DNA of 18,745 nt from Clavulina sp. PMI_390. Lineage: Eukaryota; Basidiomycota; Agaricomycetes; Cantharellales; Hydnaceae. The stretch spans positions 3,881 through 22,625 of the forward strand of contig WIDE01000244.1 of NCBI GenBank assembly GCA_015039315.1, read 5' to 3'. Positions 1 to 10,726 of the stretch are shown here, piece by piece. The number at the start of each line of letters is the position of its first letter. The first letter of the stretch is position 1. A program made the translations under genes and the position numbers. Below the pieces are notes generated by a model. That model worked only from the letters and a program-made list of their open reading frames with translations. It was not told where the DNA came from and ran no database searches.

Positions 1-248
1 TTCAGCCCAGAGCACCAGGATAAGATATCAATCCCGGGCATTGGCATTTTCTGAGTGATACGATGGCTGTGCCCTTCAAATCTTGGAGCCTCGACGATCA
101 GAAATTTCGCTGGCGGCTCACGAGGGGGGTTGAGCGCTCCTGTCCATCCGGGGCCGGACCCTCAGGACTATAACTAGCTGGGCACTTTTAGTGGTAGAAC
201 GAGTACCATTCCCGTCCTTGACAATACACCCTCGCTCTCGCTTCGAGG
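1..248 (+). promoter_or_regulatory. 5' flank of the first phospholipase B gene
   Basis: No gene is visible in this stretch. It ends in the start codon of the first phospholipase gene. A TATA-like CTATAACTA lies at 168-176, about 73 bases before the ATG, and a pyrimidine-rich run (about 220-245) precedes the ATG, as is common around fungal transcription starts. Overlapping GATA motifs (GATAAG at 19-24 and GATA at 24-27) could bind GATA-type nitrogen regulators, but such short motifs occur by chance. The flank shows no obvious similarity to the region before the second copy, so the two copies may be regulated differently. That is inference. Confidence 0.35.
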
Positions 249-2966
249 ATGCTGCTGGTCACTCCCATATGGACGCTCACGACACTCCTCATCGCGTCTG
301 CCGTTCCCCTCGTGACGTCTTCCCCCGCTCTTGATGCGCGTCTTAGCAGCCTCGACCCTGACGCGCTCCATAACGTCCTCCGCCAGTATGGCCTACTCCG
401 ACGAGGAGCGGCTCCAAGCACTGCGCCTTCAGGCAACTATGCTCCCTCCATCAACCAGCCTTGCCCCAGCACGCTCGTCCGTCAGCCCTCCCAAAACTCC
501 TCGTCTGGCCTCCTTGCTCCGCAAGAGACAGCCTGGGTCACGAGCCGCCGTGCAAATGCCCTCTCAGCTTGGTCGTCCTACCTGAACAACTCTGCACTTG
601 GTCTTGTCCAAGCTGGATTTGATCTACCAGCGTTCCTCGCGAATACCTCAAACTTGCCGAATGTCGGCATCGCGTCAGGCGGCGGTGGTTACCGCGCTAT
701 GCTTCATGCCGCAGGACTATTCAATGCTTGGGATGGACGGAACGCGAGCAGTGTTGCGCAAGGCACTGGAGGCGTTCTTCAGCTAGCGACATACATGGCG
801 GGTTTGTCAGGAGGCTCGTGGTGGACGGGATCGATGGCCGTAAATGATTTTCCGATGGTCTATGATTTGGCGAAGTTTTGGAATCTCGAGCAGAACCTTG
901 TACGTTGCTCTAAAGTGGGCTTATTTTGCCTTGTCGCGTCTGACCCGCCGTCGCACGCGTTCTTCTTGCTTTGACCATGATTAGGTTGACCCTGGGGGTG
1001 TTGTGTCGCTCATCACCTACTATGCCGGCCTCCAATCCGAAATCGAAGAGAAAAAGAAAGCGGGGCAATTTGATTTATCCTTGACAGACTACTGGGGAGG
1101 TACGCAGCCTCAAAATTCCCCTCATTGAGTTGTAGAAGTATAACGATACGTGTCGCCCTTGATATTTAGCTGCCCTCTCGCGTCACCTCGTCAATGCCAC
1201 TAACGGAGGAGCCGCAACCACCTATTCGTCTATCCAGAACCTCACGTCGTTCTCTCAGCACCAGGCCCCATTCCCCATCATCATCGCGTGAGTTCAGCTC
1301 TTCTTCCTGCCTCTTCTTTGGCCCCGGCTTCCCGCCGCTGCCAAGCTGGGCCCACCTCGAGTTCCAGCTGGCGGTATTCGCCTCCCCTGTTCCGGCTGCT
1401 ACTGACTATTCCATCGCTCCGACTCTAGTGATTCGCGTCGTCAAGGGCAAACCGCCGTCCCCACCAACACATCGATCTATGAGTTCACTCCATACGAGTT
1501 TGGGACATGGGATCCTTCGCTGCAAGCTTTCATCCCGGTATGTGCAATTTGTTTTCGTATACAGCAGACGAATACTGATCTGGTTTTCCTCAATCAAGAT
1601 GGAATACCTCGGCACCTCCGCCGTCAATAATAAGGTGAACGGTACGAACGGATGTGTTCTTGGGTATGATAATGCTGGTATGTCTTAAACAGGAGCGCTT
1701 TATTCCTGCCTTCAGTTGCGGCAGAGATTTCCTTAAATTGATGCTGACCAAAATCTATCCTTTGCTTTTCTCCAGGATTTGTGATGGGCACCTCCGCGAC
1801 GCTTTTCAACGGCCTCATCTACGAACTCTTAACGAGCAACAGCTCGCTGAACAACTTCCTCGGCGACCTCGCCAAGGACCTGCTCGGCAAAGACAATGAC
1901 ATCGCGACGTACCCTAATCCCTTCGGAGGCCTCTCCTCAAGCACATTCTCCGATTCCACAGCGGCAGAGCTAGACTTGGTCGATGGTGGTGAAGACGGCG
2001 AGAACGTGCCGTTCTGGCCACTCATGCACGCTGAGCGGAATGTGGATGTGATCCTGGGGCTGGATAATAGCGCGGATACGACATATCATTGGCCGAATGG
2101 AACGTGAGTATTTATGGATTTGCCTTGATGGACCGAAAGAATATCTCGTTGGGCACACATTGAGGATGATCTGGCTCATGCTTGTTTTTGATGTGTTAGA
2201 TCAGTCATCGCCACAGCACAGCGGATGCAAAACTCTGGCTTTGCCCAGTTTGGGAGCTTTCCCAAGGTCCCTTCCGAATCGAATACGTTTGTCAATTTAG
2301 GACTAAACTCGTATGTGTGATTCCATTCTTATCTAGGCCTTCCTTGTTACCTCTGCGCGTGCCTAGTCACTAACCTATATTGCATTTGCTATTTGCTCGC
2401 TCAGGCGACCCACATTCTTTGGATGTAACGACTCGGCCCCAACCCCGCTCGTCGTCTATATCCCCAATCACCCATACACGGCCTACACGAACTTCAGCAC
2501 GTTCCAGCTCGCTTATACTGCCGAAGAGATTGATGCCTTCCTATCAAATGCATTCCACGAAGCAGCAGGGAACCTCACTTCCCTCTCCTCTTCCGGTAAC
2601 AGTTCAACACCGCTCTTCCCAACATGCCTCGCGTGTGCCCTTGTCTCACGTGCGGAACGCCGCGCTGGGCTGACGCAGACCTCTGTCTGCCAAGGCTGCT
2701 TCCAAGCGTACTGCTGGGACGGTACGACGAATTCTACGGACCCGTCGGCTGGCGGTACGAATGGATGGGAGTATAACCCGTCAATCCCTGGTGTGAGCGC
2801 AGCGACGCAGGCAGGCGGGGCAGGCACGAGTGCGACGCCTACATCAGGAACGAGCACGAAGAGTGCTGCGAGGGAGATGCACGGGTTGCCGCCGTCGATC
2901 CCTCTGCTGGGAGGGCTCGTAGGGATGGTGGGGATTGTGATGGGATCTGCTGCAGTGCTACTATAA
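249..2966 (+). CDS. PLB: Phospholipase B / lysophospholipase, copy 1 (secreted, GPI-anchored, 8 exons)
   Basis: Fungal phospholipase B (EC 3.1.1.5), which hydrolyses acyl esters of phospholipids and lysophospholipids at the cell surface. Exons: 249-899, 985-1099, 1170-1287, 1429-1537, 1599-1677, 1776-2103, 2200-2310, 2405-2966. They join in frame to 690 aa, and every intron is GT-AG. Residues 1 to about 24 are a hydrophobic signal peptide. A dibasic RR at 51-52 may be a Kex2-type processing site. Catalytic elements of the family are all visible: SGGGGYRAM (143-151, with Arg149), the nucleophile elbow GLSGGSW (Ser187) and LVDGGEDGENVPFWPL (Asp427). A cysteine-rich segment (CLACA, then CQGCFQAYCWDG) precedes a Ser/Thr/Gly-rich stalk and a hydrophobic tail ending SAAVLL, typical of a GPI signal. 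At least twelve N-glycosylation sequons are present. The ATG at 249 matches the start of copy 2. No frameshift or lost residue is seen. I am sure of the family; exact exon ends rest on paralogue comparison. Confidence 0.95.
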
Positions 2967-3781
2967 ACCCTCATGTGTCTACCTGCGAAGAGGATAGCTG
3001 TCGGAGTGGTCCGGTTACATGTATGGCGCCGTGGTTGTCCCTGCATGTGTATCTAGTAATTTCTTGTTCTGGGGTCAAGGCGTGTTCGGGGCCCGATACA
3101 TGCACGGTGCAGATCGGAATGCCTTGGCAGTATGGAGCGGCACTCCGTCGGTTGATGGGCTTGGCTTCCGATCCCCATCCGAGACTCCGTACTGATACCC
3201 GTAGTGTAACATCCTCCTCCTTCTCTACGACCTTGCAACTCGGGGAACTACTGGTGTGCTGGCCATCACGGCCCATTGCGTCATTATCGCCCCAATCTTT
3301 AGAACAGAACAAAAATAGCGTACCACGCAGCACATGCACGCGACCTCGGGCCCCGTTCGCTGAGACAGAAATGGGTCGTGTGACCCCTATTTGGGGGCTT
3401 TTCAATCAATCCCACTCCCACCATCATTCATCATCATGATCACGAAATCAGATTCCGGAGGCCCGCCAATTCCTCAGGAGGTTCGATGGCCGCTCACAAT
3501 TCGGTCCATTGCAATGCATTGTATTGTCATTTGACAGAGTGCAGTCAGATTAAGTGCCCGAGGACTCCATGGGCTTTGACAGCCCGCTCGGCGCTGAAAA
3601 GTCGTTGGAGGCGCCCACACCACATCCCGCTCGTCATAACTACGAACACTGGTAGGGTGCGGTCCCATTGCCGCCAGCATAAACACTTGTTCCCCTCCTG
3701 AACGAACCAGCTTTCTCCCTCTCCACTTCACTTCTAAACTCGGTCCTCTCACCTCCTGCACACCGCGCTCCGAGGACCACG
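2967..3781 (+). other. Intergenic region between the two phospholipase genes
   Basis: This 815-base spacer holds the 3' untranslated region of copy 1 and the promoter of copy 2. Long open frames exist on both strands around 2971-3439, but the plus-strand one starts only at a GTG and neither translation resembles a protein I recognise. In GC-rich spacers such frames arise easily. A CCAAT pentamer lies at 3466-3470 and a CAT-rich run at about 3420-3440. I see no tRNA and no trace of a third phospholipase copy. Confidence 0.5.
3678..3770 (+). promoter_or_regulatory. Putative core promoter of phospholipase B copy 2
   Basis: A CATAAACA element (3678-3685) sits about 96 bases before the ATG at 3782. 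It is followed by a strongly pyrimidine-rich tract (about 3711-3755), the arrangement often found at transcription starts of fungal genes. Its sequence differs from that upstream of copy 1. The call rests on composition and position only. Confidence 0.3.
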
Positions 3782-6512
3782 ATGCTTGTCAATCGCGCAC
3801 TGACACTCGCGGCAGCATTCCTCGTCGCGTCGACTGTTCCCCTCGTGACGTCCTCACCGGCCCTCGACGCGCGTCTTGCCAGCCTCGATCCTGACGCACT
3901 CCACAACGTCCTTCGCCAATATGGCTTGCTGCGGCGCGGCGCAGCGCCAAGCACCGCACCCTCAGGCAACTACGCGCCTTCCATAAACCAGACATGTCCC
4001 ACCTCCCTCGTCCGTCAACCTTCATCACAAAATTTGTCGTCCGGCTTGCTTTCGCCGCAAGAGACTGCCTGGGTCGCAAGTCGTCGCGCCAACGCAATCC
4101 CGGCCTGGTCGTCCTACCTCAATAATTCCGCACTAGGTCTTGTGAAATCCGGGTTCGATCTTACCGCGTTCTTGGCGAATACGTCAAACTTGCCGAATGT
4201 CGGCATCGCGTCGGGCGGAGGTGGCTACCGCGCTATGCTTCATGCTGCGGGACTGTTCAACGCGTTCGATGGGCGGAACACAAGTAGTGTTGCGCAGGGC
4301 ACGGGAGGCATTCTCCAGCTTGCAACATATATGGCAGGTCTGTCTGGCGGCTCGTGGTGGACGGGCTCGATGGCTGTGAATGATTTTCCAATGGTCTATG
4401 ACTTGGCGAACTTTTGGAACCTCGAGCAGAACCTCGTACGTTATTATTTTTCGCGTTCCCTCAATCATCCCTGGCCCCGATGCTAAGTGTATGCTTTCGT
4501 ATCTTTCACTTGCCGATTAGGTCGAGCCCGGAGGTGTGATATCACTCATCACGTACTACGCCGGCTTGCAGTCCCAGATCGAGGAGAAATTAAAGGCTGG
4601 GCAATTCGACCTCTCTTTGACAGACTACTGGGGAGGTACGTCCCCCCATCCGCTCATAATCCCTTCTTGAGTGACTTGAGATGCATGTACCTAACATCAC
4701 ACGCGTCGACCTCTCTTCGTTCCCATGACGTAGCTGCGCTGTCCCGCCATCTGGTCAATGCCACCAACGGAGGAGCCGCCACCACCTTTTCGTCAATTCA
4801 AAACCTCACATCGTTCTCCCAGCATGAAGCTCCATTCCCTATCATCATTGCGTGAGTGTTTTTGGTCAGCAACATCGAGTCACTTGGAGTTTTGCCTGAG
4901 GCCTGGAGCCACTGGCACGCATCCCGAGTTTCTCCCGTTCAATGATATTCATCAACATCTTACTGACCATCGTTTCACCTCGTCACCCCCACCCTGACTG
5001 TAGCGACTCGCGGCGTCAGGGTCAAACTGCTATTCCAACTAACACCTCTATCTATGAATTCACTCCGTACGAGTTTGGCACGTGGGATCCGTCTTTGCAG
5101 GCATTTATCCCGGTATGGCGAGAGGTTTCTTCTTGGGATGCTTTGCTTTCATGTCGATCTAATTCTCTATCTAGATGGAATACCTTGGCACTGCTGCTGT
5201 CAATAACAAGGTGAACGGCTCCAATGGTTGTGTTCTTGGCTACGATAATGCCGGTACGTCCATACACACCTCGTGCAAATATTCTTTCGAACGATCACTA
5301 AACTTCTGCTTTCTCAACGCTTTGAATGATTCACCACCTTCAGGCTTCGTGATGGGCACCTCGGCCACGCTCTTCAACAGTATCATCTATACACTGCTCG
5401 CTGAAAACTCGACTCTAAGCACCTTCCTCGGGGACCTGATCCAAGACTTGCTGGGTAAGGACAACGATATCGCTACGTACCCGAACCCATTTGCTGGTCT
5501 CTCTCCCTCCACATTCTCGGATTCTACTAGCGTTGACCTTGATTTGGTCGATGGTGGCGAGGATGGCGAGAACGTGCCGTTTTGGCCGCTCATGCACCCT
5601 GAGAGGAACGTCGATGTTATTCTGGGCTTGGACAGTAGTGCTGATACCACGTATTTCTGGCCAAACGGCACGTGAGTACCCCAGTTTCGTGTTGCGGCAA
5701 AAGAATGTCTTCTCATTGAACGATCGCCCGGCTCTTGACTCTCATTAAACTATATAGGTCGGTTGTTGCGACGGCACAGCGTTTGCAGAATTCCGGCTTT
5801 GCCAAGTTTGGGAGCTTCCCTCAAGTCCCTCCTGAAATGAATACATTTGTCAACTTTGGACTCAACTCGTAAGTGCATCCCATTTCCGCATTTTCACTTC
5901 CGTTTGACTGGTTCAATTGATTAATCAATAATCCTGTCTTTTCGCTGCTCGTTTATTCACTCGCTTAGACACCCAACGTTCTTTGGGTGCAATGACTCCG
6001 TCTCAACCCCACTTGTCGTTTACGTCCCGAACCACCCTTTCACCTCTTATACCAACTTCAGCACCTATCAGCTCGCCTACACTGCCCAGGAGATTGACGC
6101 ATATTTCTCAAATGCATTCCACGAAGCGGCCGGCAACCTCACCTCCCTTTCCAGCTCTGGCAATAGTTCAACTCCACTTTTCCCCACATGTCTTGCTTGT
6201 GCTCTCGTGTCACGCGCCGAACGTCGTGCAGGGCTTACTCAGACATCAGTCTGCCAGAGCTGTTTCGAGGCGTACTGCTGGGACGGAAGGACGAACGGCA
6301 CTGACCCAACGACGAATGGATGGGAGTATGATCCGTCTATCCCTGGTGTGAGCGCAGCGACGCAGGCAGGTGGGGCGGGTACGAGTGCGTCGCCCACGCC
6401 GTCGACGAGTACGAGCGGTGCGACAAGGGTGATACGGGGGTTACCACCGGCGCTGGGGGCACTAGCGGGGGTGATGGGAATTATGATAGGGTCTGCGGCA
6501 CTATTACTGTAG
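3782..6512 (+). CDS. PLB: Phospholipase B / lysophospholipase, copy 2 (secreted, GPI-anchored, 8 exons)
   Basis: Tandem paralogue of the gene at 249-2966, with the same predicted role in phospholipid deacylation outside the plasma membrane. Exons: 3782-4435, 4521-4635, 4734-4851, 5004-5112, 5175-5253, 5344-5671, 5758-5868, 5969-6512, giving 685 aa. All seven introns fall at the same codon and phase as in copy 1, and exons 2-7 are identical in length; only intron sequences and some intron lengths differ. The catalytic set is intact: SGGGGYRAM with Arg150, GLSGGSW with Ser188, and VDGGEDGENVPFWPL with Asp428. Signal peptide, RR dibasic, cysteine-rich C-terminal block (CLACA, CQSCFEAYCWDG) and hydrophobic GPI tail (ending SAALLL) are all present. 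The stalk before the GPI tail is the most divergent part and is shorter than in copy 1. In exon 6 about four in five residues match copy 1. Both copies look functional. Confidence 0.95.
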
Positions 6513-6933
6513 GCTGGGAATGAAGGTGGACGAGTTTGATATGCTATCGCTGGAATGATTGGGTATCGGCATTGTGATGATTACTTGCATGTATATTTTT
6601 CTTCATGTCGAATGATCGGCATGGATGACAAAATGATTAGATGACTTCCTTTCTGCAAACTATTCAGATCCTGCGGTTTTGTGTGGGAGGAAACATTTCT
6701 GCTAAGGAATTGACGCAGCCCATGTTCTCTCAAGAAATTCTCCCATATTATCACAGTGCCTAGGCGTCGACCACATACTATTACAAGAGCTTGAATCGCT
6801 CTAACACAGTGTATCGAGGGCGGAGGTGCAAGAATCTTCATATCTCACAATGGCTTTCAATTCCTCCTCTGGAATGTGCTGGTTCCAATCGCAGTAAGAC
6901 ACCTGGAAACCAGTGGATATACATGTACATACC
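6513..6933. other. Convergent 3' spacer between phospholipase copy 2 and the first F-box gene
   Basis: The stop codons of a plus-strand and a minus-strand gene face each other across 421 bases. Most of it shows nothing recognisable. On the minus strand, directly past the F-box stop, lies an open coding-like stretch (about 6801-6903) treated as a separate finding. No clear polyadenylation signal can be named, which is usual for fungi. Confidence 0.5.
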
Positions 6934-8575
6934 TCAATCACATCGGACGACCATGAGGTCACCCTCACTGGATGAAAATGTTTGATAGAAGATGAACACT
7001 CCCGAACGGAAGCAGGCTCCTTTGCAATACCACGGAGATGTACTATCCATGGACTGGGATGGTTGGGAGGGTATAACCAGCAATTGGCGTGTGGTTAGGG
7101 TGATTGGGTCGACAACATTTACGGCGACGGTGTCGTCATTCAGTGGGGCTTCCCATTGAACGTTCGCGCCATGTAATAATGTAAACCAGCTCTGGGGTGA
7201 CTTGGTCCACAACGAGGTCAAGTGTTCGTTCCGACGCCAGTGCTCGCTGGGTAGCGGCATATGATAAAATTCTCCCAACTCGGAAGCCGCTATCAACGCA
7301 GAGTAATTATATTCAGCGGTATGACACTGAGCTAATAGGGCCGTTGCCGTCTTATGTTGCGAGACGCAAATAATTCCAGCTTGTTCAAGGCGAGCATAGT
7401 CCCATGTGTGAGTTGGTCTATCTCTGAGTAAAGCATCCGCCCGAATCCCGGGAATGGTGATGAGAACGGGTGGCGCAAAGCAGGTGGTAGCAGAAAATCG
7501 AGAGAGGTAGAGTTCAAGACGTTCTGAGTGGACCTCGCCGAGTACTCGCACTAGCTGCCCACCCTGAGTGAGAGTAATTCTTTCGAAAACACCCCCACTA
7601 ATACCGTCTCCTCGGTTGGGATGCTTGATGATGTCTCCACTTTGTGAATTCCACGAAACTGACTCCTGTTTACTGGCCCGGTCCATCTGCATTGAGGCGG
7701 AGTCAGCCATAACCCATCGGCCTAAATATAGGATCTCCGAGATAACTTGTCCTTCTAAAGACCAAGTATTCAATAAGCAAAACGTTGGGTGCTGGCTGTC
7801 CGAGAATGTCATTTCTATTGCAAGTACAGTGTAGGTAGTACTATAGGGGTTGTCAATGATAGCTTATAGGAAGGCAAAATGAATCAACATACGCCTGCTG
7901 TGAGATGGATCTGGTTGTCACATAGCAATATAAAACTTCTGAGGATCGATCACATAGTATGTTTGAGAGTTTGGCCCGTGCAAGCGGGTTTGGATCTGCC
8001 GTAGCCCGGAGCGATGCTTTAGGGAGCAGCGATGCGCTCTCATTTTGTGCAACAGCCAGATCCCAACACAATAGATGTATTGTGTGGTCACAAGAAGCAA
8101 GACATATCACCCATTGGCCACCGGGAGCCAGACGGAGGCTGTTATTGATCATACGGAAGCTAGGGTCGTGGTCTAGTCGTATGGCGAGCCTCTGTGCTTG
8201 TGGAGGCCCAAGGCGATGGTCTGGATGGGATGTCGAGGCGATTCTTTCTTTTCGAGTGGCTAGTCGTAAAAGCTCGTGCAAGCTTAAAGAGTCAACATGA
8301 AAGCACGGGGAAGGGAGTTGCTCTTCCTGCAACATTTGACGGCAGTATCTAATCCAAAACCGTCGAGAGATTCCGATAAGAGAATAAAAATGCTTTGAAA
8401 CCTAAATATCAGTCAAAATCCATGGTCCACAGCGTGTTTTCCTGTCAGAATCACTATCGAGCCACCACTTCAATAGCCTCACCCAAGAGAGCTGAATCAG
8501 ACTAAAAACGTCGAGGCACTCTATAACTGTGAGAAACAGCTCTAAGGGAAGAGTCTGTAAAGGAGCGTTGCGCAT
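6934..8575 (-). CDS. F-box protein with propeller-like body, tandem copy A (502 aa, 3 exons)
   Basis: Predicted SCF ubiquitin-ligase substrate receptor. Exons in reading order: 8575-8483, 8401-7893, 7840-6934 (introns of 81 and 52 bp, phases 0 and 2). The F-box covers about residues 7-50: LPLELFLTVIECLDVFSLIQ, then LSW joined across intron 1 to VSKHFYSLIG and RYCRQ. The body holds LRLAPGGQWVICLAS (about 120-134) followed by LLCWDL (141-146), which resembles a WD40-type blade; a beta-propeller is my inference. The C-terminal part contains CKGACFRSGVFIF and ends VVRCD. The start at 8575 is the only ATG that works: the same frame is open further upstream only from a GTG at 8632, and this ATG aligns with the start of the paralogue at 9062-10726. 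The substrate is unknown. The end is slightly uncertain because coding-like sequence follows the stop. Confidence 0.85.
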
Positions 8576-9061
8576 TCCGGGCGGGCTCTGTGATGGATGA
8601 GGAAGGTGTAGTATTGGAGTGCAGCAATGCACGTGATGCGATTTGCGATGGATGTCATCGAGATCGCCATACGACCGGAGAAGCCCTGCAATATCGTGGC
8701 AACTTTTGGATCGCCTGCTCCATTGACAAGACTGGCGAACTCCTGCCTATCTTACTCCCCAGCTTGGCGAGCAGCCGCACGTCCACCTCTGGCCCAGGTT
8801 GTCGTGAGCTTTCATGCTGTGCCCACAGGGACGTAACTGACTCGGTTGGGATTTGTGGGAAAACGGGATAAGTGTGAGGGTGATATAAATATCTACGAGT
8901 ATGGACATCAAAAAAGTACGCGTGCGGGTGATATGCAGCTTGAACCATGTGAGTCAGACAGCTTATCGATGAGGCCATGGAGGAGAACTAGTAGTTCGAG
9001 TGAGTGGTATTCGTCAGCCAGTCAGATGAAATCAAATCAAAAAGAGTATCAAACACAAACC
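8576..9061 (-). other. Spacer between the two tandem F-box genes
   Basis: These 486 bases hold the 3' end of F-box copy B and the promoter of F-box copy A. A minus-strand open frame (8655-8978) lies here, but its translation has no F-box or propeller features and it overlaps the likely promoter, so I do not call it a gene. A TATAAATA-like element at about 8883-8890 is some 300 bases from the next start and may be incidental. Confidence 0.45.
8630..8635 (-). promoter_or_regulatory. CACGTG E-box upstream of F-box copy A
   Basis: A palindromic CACGTG lies 54 bases before the ATG at 8575. Read on the coding strand it is TCACGTG, the classical bHLH (Cbf1/Pho4-type) core. The paralogous gene has the same heptamer at a similar place, which is the main reason for listing it. 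Binding is not shown. Confidence 0.4.
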
Positions 9062-10726
9062 TCAATCGCATCGGACCACCATTACGTCCCACTTCTCGCC
9101 AAGGATTGTCCTGTGGAAAATCCACACCCCCGACCGAAAACAAACTCCTTTACATTCCCACTGCCGCATATGGATTGTAGTGTCATCGTTTTGCGATGGT
9201 AGGGCTAGTAGCGGCCGCTGCTCCTCCATGTAGTCGTGCAGGCTACCAGGAATGAAGCCCAGGACAATGGGTGCATCGGTTACTTGGAAACTGGAAAGCT
9301 TCTGAAACTGCGAAGCAGTGAAGAGCGAGAAACATTGATACCACGTCGACCAGACTGGCACTAGATGCTCATTGTAAAGCCAGTTCTCTTCAAAGCGCGG
9401 CAGTAGTTGGAAGCTTCCTGAATCAGAAGCCGCGATAATAGTGGAGAATCGGTGGCCATTGGCGAAGCATTTGAGGTACAAGACTGTCGCTGTCTCGTAT
9501 TGTGAGAGACGGATGGATCCAAAATTATTGATTGTTGGAGGTTGGTATCGCCTAGTTCCAGGGAGGTTCGGAAGTTGGGTTCCTGGTACAAAGAGAACCT
9601 TAGGAGGTGCCAGCGTAGGGGTAACCGAGTATGGATATATGGAGAGCTGGAGACGATCTGCATTGATCTCTCCATGGATTCGCAACACGAGCCCTCCGCG
9701 CGTTGATGCGATTCTTTCAAAGTTATGATCACCCAGCTGCTCGATTTTCGTGACGCATTTGGTAAGCTCCCCACTAAGTGAATCCCAGAATATTGATTCT
9801 CGCAGATTGCCTTGATCGTGCTCCGTTCCAACCCACCGGCCCAAAAACCGGATTGGGGGGCTCAGCCCCGCCCAGCGATTGACAACACGGAATGATGGAG
9901 GTTGGTTATTCAAACTCTCCATCTCAATCATCGTTACTCTCCAGGCGTAGTTGGAACTGAGGGGACCAATCCTCGTGCTCAGGGGGCTAGATGGAGGGCA
10001 ATTGGTGATCGCTGATACCACCAAGTCCAGAAATGAGCTTACTCTGGATCCTCATTCACGCCAGTTTTAACATAAAAATAGAAAACCTTTGACGACGGGT
10101 CGTAATGTATGCTTGATAGGTCGCGGGTTACGATTGAGTGTGGGTCTGCTTCAATCTGAATGGATGCAACGGGGAGCTGTGACATCCCATTTCCCCCTGC
10201 TATGGTGGTATCCCAGCACATCAAATGTACTGTGTCGTCGCCCTTGCCAGAGGCGAGCAGGATAACCCATCTACCACCGGGAGCCAAGCGAATAGTCGAA
10301 ATGCCAAGAAAGAAGCTCGGGTCATGATCTAGCTTGAAAGCCGCTCGCTGAGCGGGTAAAAGATTTTGCTGATGGTTTGGATGGACGGTTCGGGCGATTC
10401 TCTCTTGTCGAGTGGCTAAGCGTAGGAGCTCCAACAGGCTCAAAGAGTTGATATCAAAGCAAGCAGCGGGCAACTGCTCGTCTTGTAGCAGGACACGGCA
10501 GTACCTCAACCGGAATGAGCGAGATTTTCCAATGAGCGCATGAAGGTCTCTAGATGCCTATTGTTCACATCGGAATTCGTGAGTTACGCCATGTCATCTT
10601 TGGCTGACGACAGCAAGACACCATCAATCTCACCCAAGAGAGCCGAATCAGACTAATGACGTCGAGGAATTCAGCAATACCCAAAATTAGCTCCAGCGGA
10701 AGCCGATGTAAAGAGGTCCTTATCAT
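9062..10726 (-). CDS. F-box protein with propeller-like body, tandem copy B (510 aa, 3 exons)
   Basis: Paralogue of the gene at 6934-8575 and, like it, a predicted SCF substrate receptor. Exons in reading order: 10726-10634, 10557-10043, 9986-9062. Introns of 76 and 56 bp sit at the same phases (0 and 2) as in copy A, and both first exons are exactly 93 bases. The F-box starts at residue 9 (LPLELILGIAEFLDVISLIR, then LSW) and continues over the intron with SRDLHALIG and RLRYCRV. The acceptor at 10558 was chosen because it restores this homology; a nearer AG at about 10550 does not keep frame. The motifs IRLAPGGRWVILLAS and HLMCWD suggest a WD40-like blade. CKGVCFRSGVWIF and the terminal VVRCD match copy A. 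Roughly half of the residues agree between the copies, so this duplication is old or fast-evolving. The ATG at 10726 is the first in frame after an upstream stop. Confidence 0.85.

Noticed and set aside
188..436. Antisense open frame over exon 1 of phospholipase copy 1, with a very similar one at 3640-3969 over copy 2 (both contain MPEGAVLGAAPRRS).
   Set aside because: The similarity follows from the sense coding sequence being conserved; the frames run into different promoter sequence and match no family.
2975..3439. 154-aa plus-strand frame and an overlapping 144-aa minus-strand frame in the spacer between the phospholipases.
   Set aside because: The plus-strand frame starts at GTG and neither has a recognisable domain, signal peptide or splice support; likely chance in GC-rich untranslated DNA.
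8402..8632. A longer N-terminus for F-box copy A beginning at 8632.
   Set aside because: The apparent start is a GTG inside the CACGTG box, the frame reads into intron 1, and the paralogue's start aligns with the ATG at 8575.
8655..8978. 107-aa minus-strand frame between the two tandem F-box genes.
   Set aside because: It overlaps the probable promoter of copy A and has no F-box or propeller features. Linking it to copy B by a donor after that gene's stop would not place it in the protein.
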